NCBI RefSeq assembly: GCF_023374055.1 | Contig: NZ_JAMBEP010000001.1 | Span: 1,116,001 to 1,180,000 of the forward strand | Direction: 5' to 3' | From: Luteimonas galliterrae | GTDB lineage: Bacteria > Pseudomonadota > Gammaproteobacteria > Xanthomonadales > Xanthomonadaceae | DNA: 64,000 bases | Part shown: positions 58,081 through 64,000 of the stretch, piece after piece | Position numbering within the stretch: position 1 is the first letter of the stretch | Layout of the letters: each line of letters opens with the position of its first letter | Program-made: the position numbers and the translations under genes | The notes under the pieces: generated by a model | The model's input: the letters and a program-made list of their open reading frames with translations, nothing else | What the model was told of the DNA's origin: nothing | Databases searched by the model: none

Positions 58081-58156
58081 TTCGTAGGTGCGAATTCATT
58101 CGCACGCTTTTTTTGCTCATGTCGGAAGCGCGTGCGAATGAATTCGCACCTACGAA
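58081..58156. repeat. Inverted repeat, cgtaggtgcgaattcattcg family
   Basis: Near-perfect arms ttcgtaggtgcgaattcatt and reverse complement at 58081 and 58156, spacer with a T-run. It lies between the convergent DUF3574 and icd genes, and is the second copy of the family at 43.0 kb. Confidence 0.92.
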
Positions 58157-58172
58157 GAGCGGACCGCGCGAG

Positions 58173-59198
58173 TCAGACGCGGCTGGCGATCGCCTTGGCG
58201 AACGACATGGTATTGCCCTGCCCGCCCAGGTCCGGCGTCAGCGCGTCCTTCGCTTCCAGCGTGGCGACGATCGCCGCGCGCAGGCGCGTCGCGTCGGCCG
58301 GCTTGCCCAGATGGTCGAGCATCTGCCCCACCGCCAGCAGCAACGCGCAGGGATTGGCGATGCCCTTGCCGGCGATGTCCGGCGCGGAGCCGTGAACGGC
58401 TTCGAAAATCGCCGCATCGGCGCCGATGTTGGCGCCCGGCGCCAGGCCCAGGCCGCCGACCAGGCCGGCGCACAGATCGGAGATGATGTCGCCGAACAGG
58501 TTGGTGGTGACGATGATGTCGAACTGCTCGGGCCGCATCACCAGCTGCATGCAGGTGTTGTCGACGATCATCTCGTTGCATTCGATCTCGGGATACTGCG
58601 CGGCCACTTCGCGCGCCACCTTCAGGAACAGGCCCGAGGTCGACTTGAGGATGTTGGCCTTGTGCACCACCGTCACCTTCTTGCGGCCGGTGCTGCGCGC
58701 CAGGTCGAAAGCGTAGCGGACGATGCGCTCGGAGCCCTTTCGCGTGACCTTCTGCGTGAGCGTTGCGATCTGGCCGTCCTCGGAAGTCATCTGGCCTTCG
58801 CCGATGTAGGCGCCTTCGGTGTTCTCGCGCACCGTGATCAGGTCGACGTCTTCGGGAAAACGCGATTTCGTGTTCGGGAACGACTTGGCCGGGCGCACGT
58901 TGGCGTACAGGTCGAAGCGCTTGCGCAGTTCGACGTTGATCGAGCTGAAGCCTTCGCCGACCGGCGTGGTCAGCGGGCTCTTCAGCGCGATGCGGTTGCG
59001 GCGGATCGAATCCATCGTCGCGGCCGGCAACAGCTCGCCGTGCTTCTCCAGCGCCACCATGCCGGCGTCGGCTTCCTCGTACTGCAGGCCGACATCCATC
59101 GCGTCGAGCACATAAAGGGCGGCATCCATGATTTCTGGGCCGATGCCATCGCCACGGATGACCGTGATGGTCTGTTTGGCCGCGTTCGTCGGGGTCAT
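58173..59198 (-). CDS. icd: Isocitrate dehydrogenase (NAD-dependent, IDH3-like)
   Basis: A 341-residue beta-decarboxylating dehydrogenase. 'TVIRGDGIGPEIMDAALYVL' opens it, the substrate helix is 'FSSINVELRKRFDLYANVRP', 'DLITVRENTEGAYIGEGQM' and 'VHKANILKSTSGLFLKVARE' follow, and 'DNTCMQLVMRPEQFDIIVTT' with 'NLFGDIISDLCAGLVGGLGL' carry metal-binding Asp. This is the short NAD-type IDH (mitochondrial IDH3-like) known in Xanthomonadaceae, feeding the citric acid cycle. Homoisocitrate or isopropylmalate dehydrogenase are close relatives, but the NTEGAYIGEG and INVELRKR regions fit isocitrate. Start at 59198 (MTPTNAAKQ). Confidence 0.87.
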   Translation of the reverse strand: MTPTNAAKQTITVIRGDGIGPEIMDAALYVLDAMDVGLQYEEADAGMVALEKHGELLPAATMDSIRRNRIALKSPLTTPVGEGFSSINVELRKRFDLYANVRPAKSFPNTKSRFPEDVDLITVRENTEGAYIGEGQMTSEDGQIATLTQKVTRKGSERIVRYAFDLARSTGRKKVTVVHKANILKSTSGLFLKVAREVAAQYPEIECNEMIVDNTCMQLVMRPEQFDIIVTTNLFGDIISDLCAGLVGGLGLAPGANIGADAAIFEAVHGSAPDIAGKGIANPCALLLAVGQMLDHLGKPADATRLRAAIVATLEAKDALTPDLGGQGNTMSFAKAIASRV

Positions 59199-59445
59199 TT
59201 GCAGGTTCCAGGCGCAGGGCCGGTCGCGCGCGGACGGCGCGACGGCGTGGGAAAGATAGCCGCGCATTATGCCCGAAGCCATGTCCGGCTGCAGTCGTAA
59301 ACGCTTCGCGAGCCCCATCGGGCCACCCACCAACGGCAGGCCGGCGGCTATCGGCGGTGATGCGGCCGAGCATGCGCTTTAGCGGTGTCGGCGCGGCCGG
59401 GCGGCGCGCGATGCTGCGGACTCCCCCGCGCGAAAGGTATCGCCC

Positions 59446-59835
59446 ATGTCCGCACTGCCCTCCCTGGCCGCCGATCGGCCGATCCGCGTGCTCGTGCTCG
59501 AAGAATCCTCGTTCCGCCGCGAAGGCGCGCACAACCTGCTGCAGCGCTACGCCAGCCTGGATGTCGTCATGGCCACGCACGATGTCGCCGAAGGATTGCG
59601 CATGGCCTCGCGGCGTCCGCCCGACGTGGTCCTGGTCAACATGGATCAGGATGCCGCCCGCATCGTGCGCGAAGTCAAGCAGCGCCAACCCCATGCCCGC
59701 GTGATCGCCCTTTTGCCGAGCAGCGATCCCGGCGTGGCGCGAACGCTGCGCAACGCCGGCGCGGACGAACTGGTGTTCGGCGTGTTGCGCGCCGCGACGC
59801 TCGTGGACGCGATCTTCAGGCAAGTCACGCGGTAA
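59446..59835 (+). CDS. Receiver-like protein lacking the phospho-acceptor aspartate
   Basis: A 129-residue single-domain protein with the CheY fold. 'IRVLVLEESSFRREGAHNLL' corresponds to strand 1/helix 1, with the two acidic residues as Glu-Glu. 'PPDVVLVNMDQDAARIVREV' covers strand 3, where the phosphorylatable Asp is Asn, and 'ARVIALLPSSDPGVARTLRN' is strand 4. The strand-5 Lys (usually K-P) is missing: 'ELVFGVLRAATLVDAI'. Closest to the NarL/ANTAR-like receivers (AmiR type), but no output domain follows. It probably acts through protein contacts rather than phosphorylation. Preceded by a gap of about 250 bases that is shared with the divergent icd. Confidence 0.75.
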   Translation: MSALPSLAADRPIRVLVLEESSFRREGAHNLLQRYASLDVVMATHDVAEGLRMASRRPPDVVLVNMDQDAARIVREVKQRQPHARVIALLPSSDPGVARTLRNAGADELVFGVLRAATLVDAIFRQVTR

Positions 59836-59870
59836 GCCGCAGGCAGCGCGCGGTCGCGGCACGCGCCCGG

Positions 59871-60293
59871 CTAGTCGTGCGCGTGCGCCGGTGCCGGGCC
59901 GCCGGCTCCGCTCTCGAGCCTATCCAGGAAATCCACTGCGCGGCGCAGGTGGGGAATCACGATGCTGCCGCCGACCACCAGGCCCACCGAGAACGCCTCG
60001 AACATCTCGTCGCGGTTCACGCCGGCTTCCCGGCACTGCGCGACGTGGTAGCTGATGCAATCGTCGCAGCGCAGCACCAGCGATGCCACCAGGCCGAGCA
60101 GCTCCTTGGTCTTCACGTCCAGCGCGCCCGCCTGGTAGGTCTGCGTATCCAGCGCGAAGAAGCGCCGCACCACTTGGTTGGGTTCGGCCAGGATGCGCTC
60201 GTTCATGCGCTTGCGGAACGCGGTGAACTCGCCTACTCGGTCGCTCTCGCTCCGGGCGACGCGGTCCTTTTCGCCCTGCTCGCCGACGCTCAT
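59871..60293 (-). CDS. Carboxymuconolactone decarboxylase / AhpD-like protein
   Basis: A 140-residue all-helical protein. 'DVKTKELLGLVASLVLRCDD' followed by 'CISYHVAQCREAGVNRDEMF' contains the C-x-x-C (CDDC) and following His of the CMD/AhpD superfamily, where AhpD is a peroxidase with disulfide chemistry. The tail has 'GGSIVIPHLRRAVDFLDRLE'. Because both cysteines are present, a redox role rather than decarboxylation is likely. Its ATG overlaps the stop of the glutaredoxin gene by four bases, so the two thiol proteins are made together, a suggestive pairing. Confidence 0.85.
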   Translation of the reverse strand: MSVGEQGEKDRVARSESDRVGEFTAFRKRMNERILAEPNQVVRRFFALDTQTYQAGALDVKTKELLGLVASLVLRCDDCISYHVAQCREAGVNRDEMFEAFSVGLVVGGSIVIPHLRRAVDFLDRLESGAGGPAPAHAHD

Positions 60294-60562
60294 TCGGAAG
60301 CCCCGGCCAGCAGCGGTTCTAGCTTGCCGGCGCGGTGCAGCGCCATCATGTCGTCGTATCCGCCGACGTGGGTCTGGCCGATGAAGATCTGCGGCACCGT
60401 GGTGCGGCGGGTCAGCGCCATCATCTTCTCGCGCTGGGACGGGTCGGTATCGATCCGCACTTCGTTCCAGCTCAAGCCCTTGCTCTTGAGGAAATTCTTG
60501 GCGGCGACGCAGTAGGCGCAGATCGCGGAAGTGTAGACGGTGATTTCGGGTTGCTGGCTCAA
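60290..60562 (-). CDS. grxC: Glutaredoxin 3-type, CAYC active site
   Basis: A 90-residue glutaredoxin. The active site is 'VYTSAICAYCVAAKNFLKSK', i.e. C-A-Y-C in place of the common C-P-Y-C, and 'TVPQIFIGQTHVGGYDDMMA' is the glutathione-binding half (TVPQIF, GGYDD). I chose a TTG start at 60562 because GGAG lies eight bases upstream and the length then equals the family; an ATG at 60631 would add 23 unrelated residues. It donates electrons from glutathione to disulfides and ribonucleotide reductase. It is translationally coupled to the AhpD-like gene. Confidence 0.9.
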   Translation of the reverse strand: MSQQPEITVYTSAICAYCVAAKNFLKSKGLSWNEVRIDTDPSQREKMMALTRRTTVPQIFIGQTHVGGYDDMMALHRAGKLEPLLAGASE

Positions 60563-60732
60563 GACGGAACTCCGGTGCAACTTGTCGGCGGGTCTGCGGT
60601 CAATATGGGTCGCGTATCGCCGATTTTCCACCCCTGCGGCCCGCGAAACCGGGAGTTAACGCCCGATTCACGCCGTGGACGACGGCGCCCGGCATCCTGC
60701 TGCACACTGTGTTGCGCCAACGTGGAGTCAAC

Positions 60733-62388
60733 GTGCGACCGATCCTGCCCCTGGCCGCTGCTTTCACCTTCCTGCTCGCCTGCGGCCTGGCGCCGGCGCA
60801 GGAGTCGCGGCTGCCGGACATCGGTTCGTCCGCCGGCGAGGTGATCAGCCCCGCGCAGCAGGAAGAATACGGCGCGATGACGCTCAGCCAGCTGCGCCAT
60901 TACGGCTATGTGCTGGAAGACCCGTTGATCGACAGCTGGCTCAAGTCGATGGGCGGCCGCCTGGCCGCGAACAGCGAACAGCCGCGCCAGCCTTTCACTT
61001 TCTTCATGCTGCGCGACCGCCAGATCAACGCATTCGCCACGCTCGGCGGCTACATAGGCGTCAATGCCGGCCTGGTGCTGACCGCGCGCAGCGAGGACGA
61101 AGTGGCCGGCGTGCTGTCGCACGAAATCGCCCACGTCACCCAATCGCACGTGCTGCGCGCGGTGGAACGCGCCAAGCGCGACAGCGTGCCGATATTGTTG
61201 GCGATGCTGGGCGCGATCGCGGTGGCGCAGGCCAGCGGCGGCAATTCCAGCGACGATGCCACCATGGCCGCGGTAATGTCGGCGCAGGGCCTGATCGCGC
61301 AACGCCAGATCGACTACACGCGCAGCAACGAAGCCGAGGCCGACCGCATCGGCATCCGCACCTTGTCGCGCACCGGCTACGACCCCGATGGCATGGCTTC
61401 GTTCTTCGAACGCATGCAGGCCGCCAGCCGCGGCAACCAGGGCGGCGACCGCGACCGCGCGCCGGATTACCTGCTCACCCACCCGGTCACCTCGCTGCGC
61501 ATCACCGAAGCGCGCGACCGCGCCGCCAAGCTGCCCAAACCCGTCCTCGCCAGCGCCGACACCGGCACGCTCAGCAACAACCCGCTGCTGCCGGGCAGCC
61601 TGCGCCTGCCGACGGCGCAAGCGCGCGGCGCGACCGGCCAGTTCGATTGGGCGCGCGAGCGCCTGCGCGCGCTCAGCGCCAATACGCCGGCCGCCGCCAT
61701 CGCCGAATACGACCGCATCGCCCGCGGCCAGGGCAGCGGGCTCAACGATGCGCAGCGTTACGGCCTGGCGGTGGCCAAGCTCGAAGCCGGCCAGGGCAAG
61801 GCCGCCCAGGCCGACCTGACGCCGCTGCTGCAGAAACATCCCGGCGATCTGTGGCTGACCCTGGCGATCGCCGAAGCCGAGGCCCGCAGCGGCAATGCCG
61901 CGGCCGCCGAAGCGCGCTTCGAAACCCTGATCGCACGCATGCCCAACAACCGCGCGGTCGTGCTGACCTACGCCAAGGTGCTGGGCGAGCGCAATACGCC
62001 CGCGACGGGCAAACGGGCCCAGGCCGTGCTGCGGCCGCTACTGGCCAATTCCGGGGATGATCCGGTCTTCCAGCAAACTTTCGCGCGCGCCAGCGAAATC
62101 GCCGGCGACCCTATCCGCGCCGGCGAGGCCTATGCCGAAGCCGCCTATCTGAACGGGCGGCCGGAACAGGCTCTGATCCAGCTCAACACCCTGAAAAAGC
62201 GCCCGGAACTGGACTATTACGCACGGGCCCGCATCGACGCCCGCATCGCCGCGATCACCCCGACGGTGCTGGAACTGCGCCGGCAGGGCGTCAAGGACGA
62301 GGTGCTGGAGCGCGGATCCCGGCTCAAGGAAGACGATCGGTTCGATGGACCCACCACCCATCTGCGCAGCTCGCCCTGGATGGAATGA
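60733..62388 (+). CDS. M48 family metalloprotease / BepA-like chaperone
   Basis: A 551-residue periplasmic protein with a signal peptide (cleaved after 'LAPAQ', about residue 23). The M48 protease domain has 'VLSHEIAHVTQSHVL' (HExxH, residues 130-134) and the third ligand in 'SNEAEADRIGIRTLS'. A C-terminal TPR-like region follows ('AQAVLRPLLANSGDDPVFQQ' and more). BepA (YfgC) helps outer-membrane proteins such as LptD to fold and degrades stalled ones. GTG at 60733 is favoured because GGAG precedes it by five bases; TTG at 60709 is less likely. It lies upstream of phoB with an 85-base gap. Confidence 0.9.
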   Translation: MRPILPLAAAFTFLLACGLAPAQESRLPDIGSSAGEVISPAQQEEYGAMTLSQLRHYGYVLEDPLIDSWLKSMGGRLAANSEQPRQPFTFFMLRDRQINAFATLGGYIGVNAGLVLTARSEDEVAGVLSHEIAHVTQSHVLRAVERAKRDSVPILLAMLGAIAVAQASGGNSSDDATMAAVMSAQGLIAQRQIDYTRSNEAEADRIGIRTLSRTGYDPDGMASFFERMQAASRGNQGGDRDRAPDYLLTHPVTSLRITEARDRAAKLPKPVLASADTGTLSNNPLLPGSLRLPTAQARGATGQFDWARERLRALSANTPAAAIAEYDRIARGQGSGLNDAQRYGLAVAKLEAGQGKAAQADLTPLLQKHPGDLWLTLAIAEAEARSGNAAAAEARFETLIARMPNNRAVVLTYAKVLGERNTPATGKRAQAVLRPLLANSGDDPVFQQTFARASEIAGDPIRAGEAYAEAAYLNGRPEQALIQLNTLKKRPELDYYARARIDARIAAITPTVLELRRQGVKDEVLERGSRLKEDDRFDGPTTHLRSSPWME

Positions 62389-62392
62389 GTCA

Positions 62393-62421
62393 CGGTCACG
62401 AGACCGTCATAAAACCGTAGT
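62393..62421 (+). promoter_or_regulatory. Candidate PHO box upstream of phoB
   Basis: Three 11-base direct repeat units in phase: cGGTCACgaga, cCGTCATaaaa, cCGTAGTctac, with the GTCA/GTAG cores at 62395, 62406 and 62417. The best 18-mer (62404-62421, ccgtcataaaaccgtagt) agrees with the E. coli PHO-box consensus at 14 of 18 positions. It is about 53 bases before the phoB start, fitting PhoB autoregulation. Confidence 0.65.
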
Positions 62422-62473
62422 CTACTGGTCCGGCACCCCTCGCAAAGGACGCCCGCGGGCGCCTCGGACCGCA

Positions 62474-63175
62474 ATGCAGAAGAAGATCCTGATCGTCGAC
62501 GACGAACCGGCCATCCGCGACATGGTGGCCTTCGCCCTGCGCAAGGGCGAGTTCGATCCGATCCATGCCGGCGACGCCCGCGAGGCGCAGTCGGCCATCG
62601 CCGACCATGTGCCCGACCTGATCCTGCTCGACTGGATGCTGCCCGGCACCAGCGGCCTGGAACTGGCGCGGCGCTGGCGCAAGGATCCGCTGACCCGCGA
62701 GATCCCGATCATCATGCTCACCGCGCGCGGCGAGGAGAACGACCGCGTCGGCGGGCTCGAAGCCGGCGTCGACGACTACGTGGTGAAGCCCTTTTCGGCG
62801 CGCGAATTGCTGGCCCGCATCCGCGCGGTCATGCGCCGCTCGCGCGAGGACGACGAGGACGGCAGCGTCGCGATCGGCGCGCTGCGCATCGACGGCGCCG
62901 CGCACCGGGTGTTCGCCGAAAACGCCGGCACGCCCGCGCCGGTGCCGATCGGTCCCACCGAATACCGCCTGCTGCATTTCTTCATGACCCACCCCGAACG
63001 TGTCTACACGCGCTCGCAGCTGCTCGACCATGTCTGGGGCGGCAGCGTTTATGTCGAAGAACGCACCGTCGACGTGCACATCCGCCGCCTGCGCAAGACG
63101 CTCGAACCGCACCAGCTGGACGGCATGGTGCAGACCGTGCGCGGTGCCGGTTACCGGTTCTCGGCGGCGCTGTGA
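62474..63175 (+). CDS. phoB: Phosphate regulon response regulator PhoB
   Basis: A 233-residue OmpR-family regulator. Receiver domain: 'KILIVDDEPAIRDMVAFAL' (acid pair), 'DLILLDWMLPGTSGLELARR' (phospho-Asp), 'IIMLTARGEENDRVGGLEAG' and 'DDYVVKPFSARELLARIRAV' (Lys). The winged-helix output has 'GPTEYRLLHFFMTHPERVYT' and 'VEERTVDVHIRRLRKTLEPH'. The sequence is close to E. coli PhoB, and phoR follows. Start chosen at 62474 (MQKKILIVDDE). It activates phosphate-starvation genes. Confidence 0.95.
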   Translation: MQKKILIVDDEPAIRDMVAFALRKGEFDPIHAGDAREAQSAIADHVPDLILLDWMLPGTSGLELARRWRKDPLTREIPIIMLTARGEENDRVGGLEAGVDDYVVKPFSARELLARIRAVMRRSREDDEDGSVAIGALRIDGAAHRVFAENAGTPAPVPIGPTEYRLLHFFMTHPERVYTRSQLLDHVWGGSVYVEERTVDVHIRRLRKTLEPHQLDGMVQTVRGAGYRFSAAL

Positions 63176-63180
63176 GGCTC

Positions 63181-63293
63181 GGGATTTGGGATTGGGGATT
63201 CGGGATTGGTAAAAAACCATCATCGGCGACTCGGAATATGATCCCTGGCTACACTCGCTGTTCCGAATCCTTAATCCCCAATCCCTAATCTCG
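63181..63293. repeat. Inverted repeat between phoB and phoR
   Basis: Left arm gggatttgggattggggatt (63181) and right arm aatccccaatccctaatctc (63273) are imperfect reverse complements about 60 bases apart. Sequences of this GGGATT-rich type recur as dispersed repeats in Xanthomonadaceae, from memory. The stem lies in the phoBR message and might weaken phoR expression. Confidence 0.75.
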
Positions 63294-63298
63294 AAACC

Positions 63299-64000
63299 AT
63301 GCCTCCCCGCGCCCAAAACGCCTGGCTCAGGACCATCGGCGCCCTCGCGGCGCTGCTGGCCGCGGCCGTCGTCGTCGGCCTGACGATCGGGCAAGTCTGG
63401 CCGGTGCTCGCCGTCACGGCGCTGGGCATCGTCGCCTGGCATTACTGGCGGCTCCGCGGCGTGCTGACGCGATTGACCGCACGCCAGCGCCTGTCGCCGC
63501 CGCAGGGCGAAGGCATCTGGAACGAACTCGACCGCCTGCTCCACCGCGGCCAAGCCGAAATGCGCAGCCGCAAGCGGCGCCTGGTGGACATGCTGCGCGC
63601 CTACCGCGCCGCCGCCGCCGCGCTGCCGGATGCGGTCGTGGTGGTGGAACGCAACAGCCAGCGCGTGCAATGGTTCAACGAGGCCGCGACCGCGCTGCTG
63701 GGTCTGGAGTATCCCAACGACATCGGCGCGCCGATCGGCGACCGCCTGCACAGCCTGCCGATGTCGCGCTGGCTGGCCCAGGGCCGCAACGCCGAACCGC
63801 TGATGGACGCGCCTTCGCCGGTAAGCCCTGAAACCCGCATCAACCTGCGGCTGATCCCGTATTCGGAAGAACTGTGGCTGCTGGTGGCGCGCGACGTCAG
63901 CAAACTGATGCGGTTGGAACAGGTGCGCCGCGACTTCGTCGCCAACGTCTCGCACGAGCTGCGCACGCCGCTGACCGTGGTCCACGGCTATCTCGAGATG
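63299..64000 (+). CDS. phoR: Phosphate regulon sensor kinase PhoR, 5' part
   Basis: The first 234 codons of a sensor kinase; the window ends in it. Two N-terminal membrane helices (about 12-30 and 33-50, 'AALLAAAVVVGLTIG', 'PVLAVTALGIVAWHYW') have a very short periplasmic loop, then a PAS domain ('LPDAVVVVERNSQRVQWFNE' to about 190) and the start of the kinase H-box 'FVANVSHELRTPLTVVHGYL' with the phospho-His. PhoR phosphorylates PhoB when phosphate is scarce. Paired with phoB by a 123-base repeat-bearing gap. Confidence 0.94.
   Translation, partial: MPPRAQNAWLRTIGALAALLAAAVVVGLTIGQVWPVLAVTALGIVAWHYWRLRGVLTRLTARQRLSPPQGEGIWNELDRLLHRGQAEMRSRKRRLVDMLRAYRAAAAALPDAVVVVERNSQRVQWFNEAATALLGLEYPNDIGAPIGDRLHSLPMSRWLAQGRNAEPLMDAPSPVSPETRINLRLIPYSEELWLLVARDVSKLMRLEQVRRDFVANVSHELRTPLTVVHGYLEM

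Overview
The window looks like a high-GC gammaproteobacterial chromosome of the Xanthomonadaceae/Lysobacteraceae type, with Lysobacter or a close relative my best guess. Reasons: family-typical protein sequences (PilZ next to holB, KdkA, DUF6165, an IDH3-type isocitrate dehydrogenase), a large TonB-dependent receptor, and many small palindromic intergenic repeats. Gene names rest on recognised motifs, length and gene order, not on database searches. Almost all of it is core chromosome; I see no prophage, transposase, CRISPR array or specialised-metabolite cluster.

Layout. 1-6.0 kb: the tail of a fatty-acid beta-oxidation protein, a MAPEG protein, a TonB-dependent receptor paired with a secreted amidohydrolase, and an unrecognised secreted protein. 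6.2-18.7 kb: a long leftward fatty-acid/folate/replication block (yceD-rpmF-fabH-fabD-fabG-acpP-fabF-pabB-pabC-mltG-tmk-holB-pilZ) with yceF (maf) diverging at its head. The order matches the classical enterobacterial cluster, except that plsX is missing and pabB is inserted. 19.2-25.5 kb: a GT39 membrane glycosyltransferase diverging from a MoxR-DUF58-TgpA-Slp operon. 25.6-29.2 kb: a HIT protein, the dnaX-ybaB-recR unit, tRNA-Ser(GGA) and the 4.5S SRP RNA. 29.3-33.3 kb: molybdenum-cofactor genes (moaE, moaD, moaC, moaA) joined through one-base overlaps to an MBL-fold hydrolase and kdkA. 33.3-38.1 kb: an LPS heptosyltransferase, small membrane proteins, tRNA-Ser(CGA) and a PP2C phosphatase. 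37.3-41.3 kb: dnaQ-rnhA-yafS//gloB-mltD, the same neighbourhood as in E. coli. 41.5-45.1 kb: fabI and ppiD, separated by about 0.9 kb of repeats.

45.2-53.9 kb is a leftward protein quality-control block: five tRNAs (Pro, Arg, His, Lys, Leu), trigger factor, two tandem clpP genes, clpX, lon, hupB, tRNA-Val, tRNA-Asp and ppiD. 54-60.6 kb holds a BI-1/YccA membrane protein, an NhaC-type antiporter, small lipoprotein and membrane genes, NAD-type icd, a receiver-like protein lacking its phospho-acceptor Asp, an AhpD-like protein and a glutaredoxin. 60.7-64 kb: a BepA-like M48 protease, then phoB with a PHO-box-like 11-bp repeat upstream, and the start of phoR, cut by the window end.

The least ordinary signals are the tandem, catalytically intact clpP paralogues; a perfect 28-bp palindrome that takes in the 3' end of tRNA-Ser(CGA); a roughly 350-bp composite repeat present twice in opposite orientation; the degenerate receiver at 59.4 kb; an odd tRNA-His; and a stand-alone 50-residue basic protein resembling an integrase arm-type domain. 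I found no convincing new multi-gene system.
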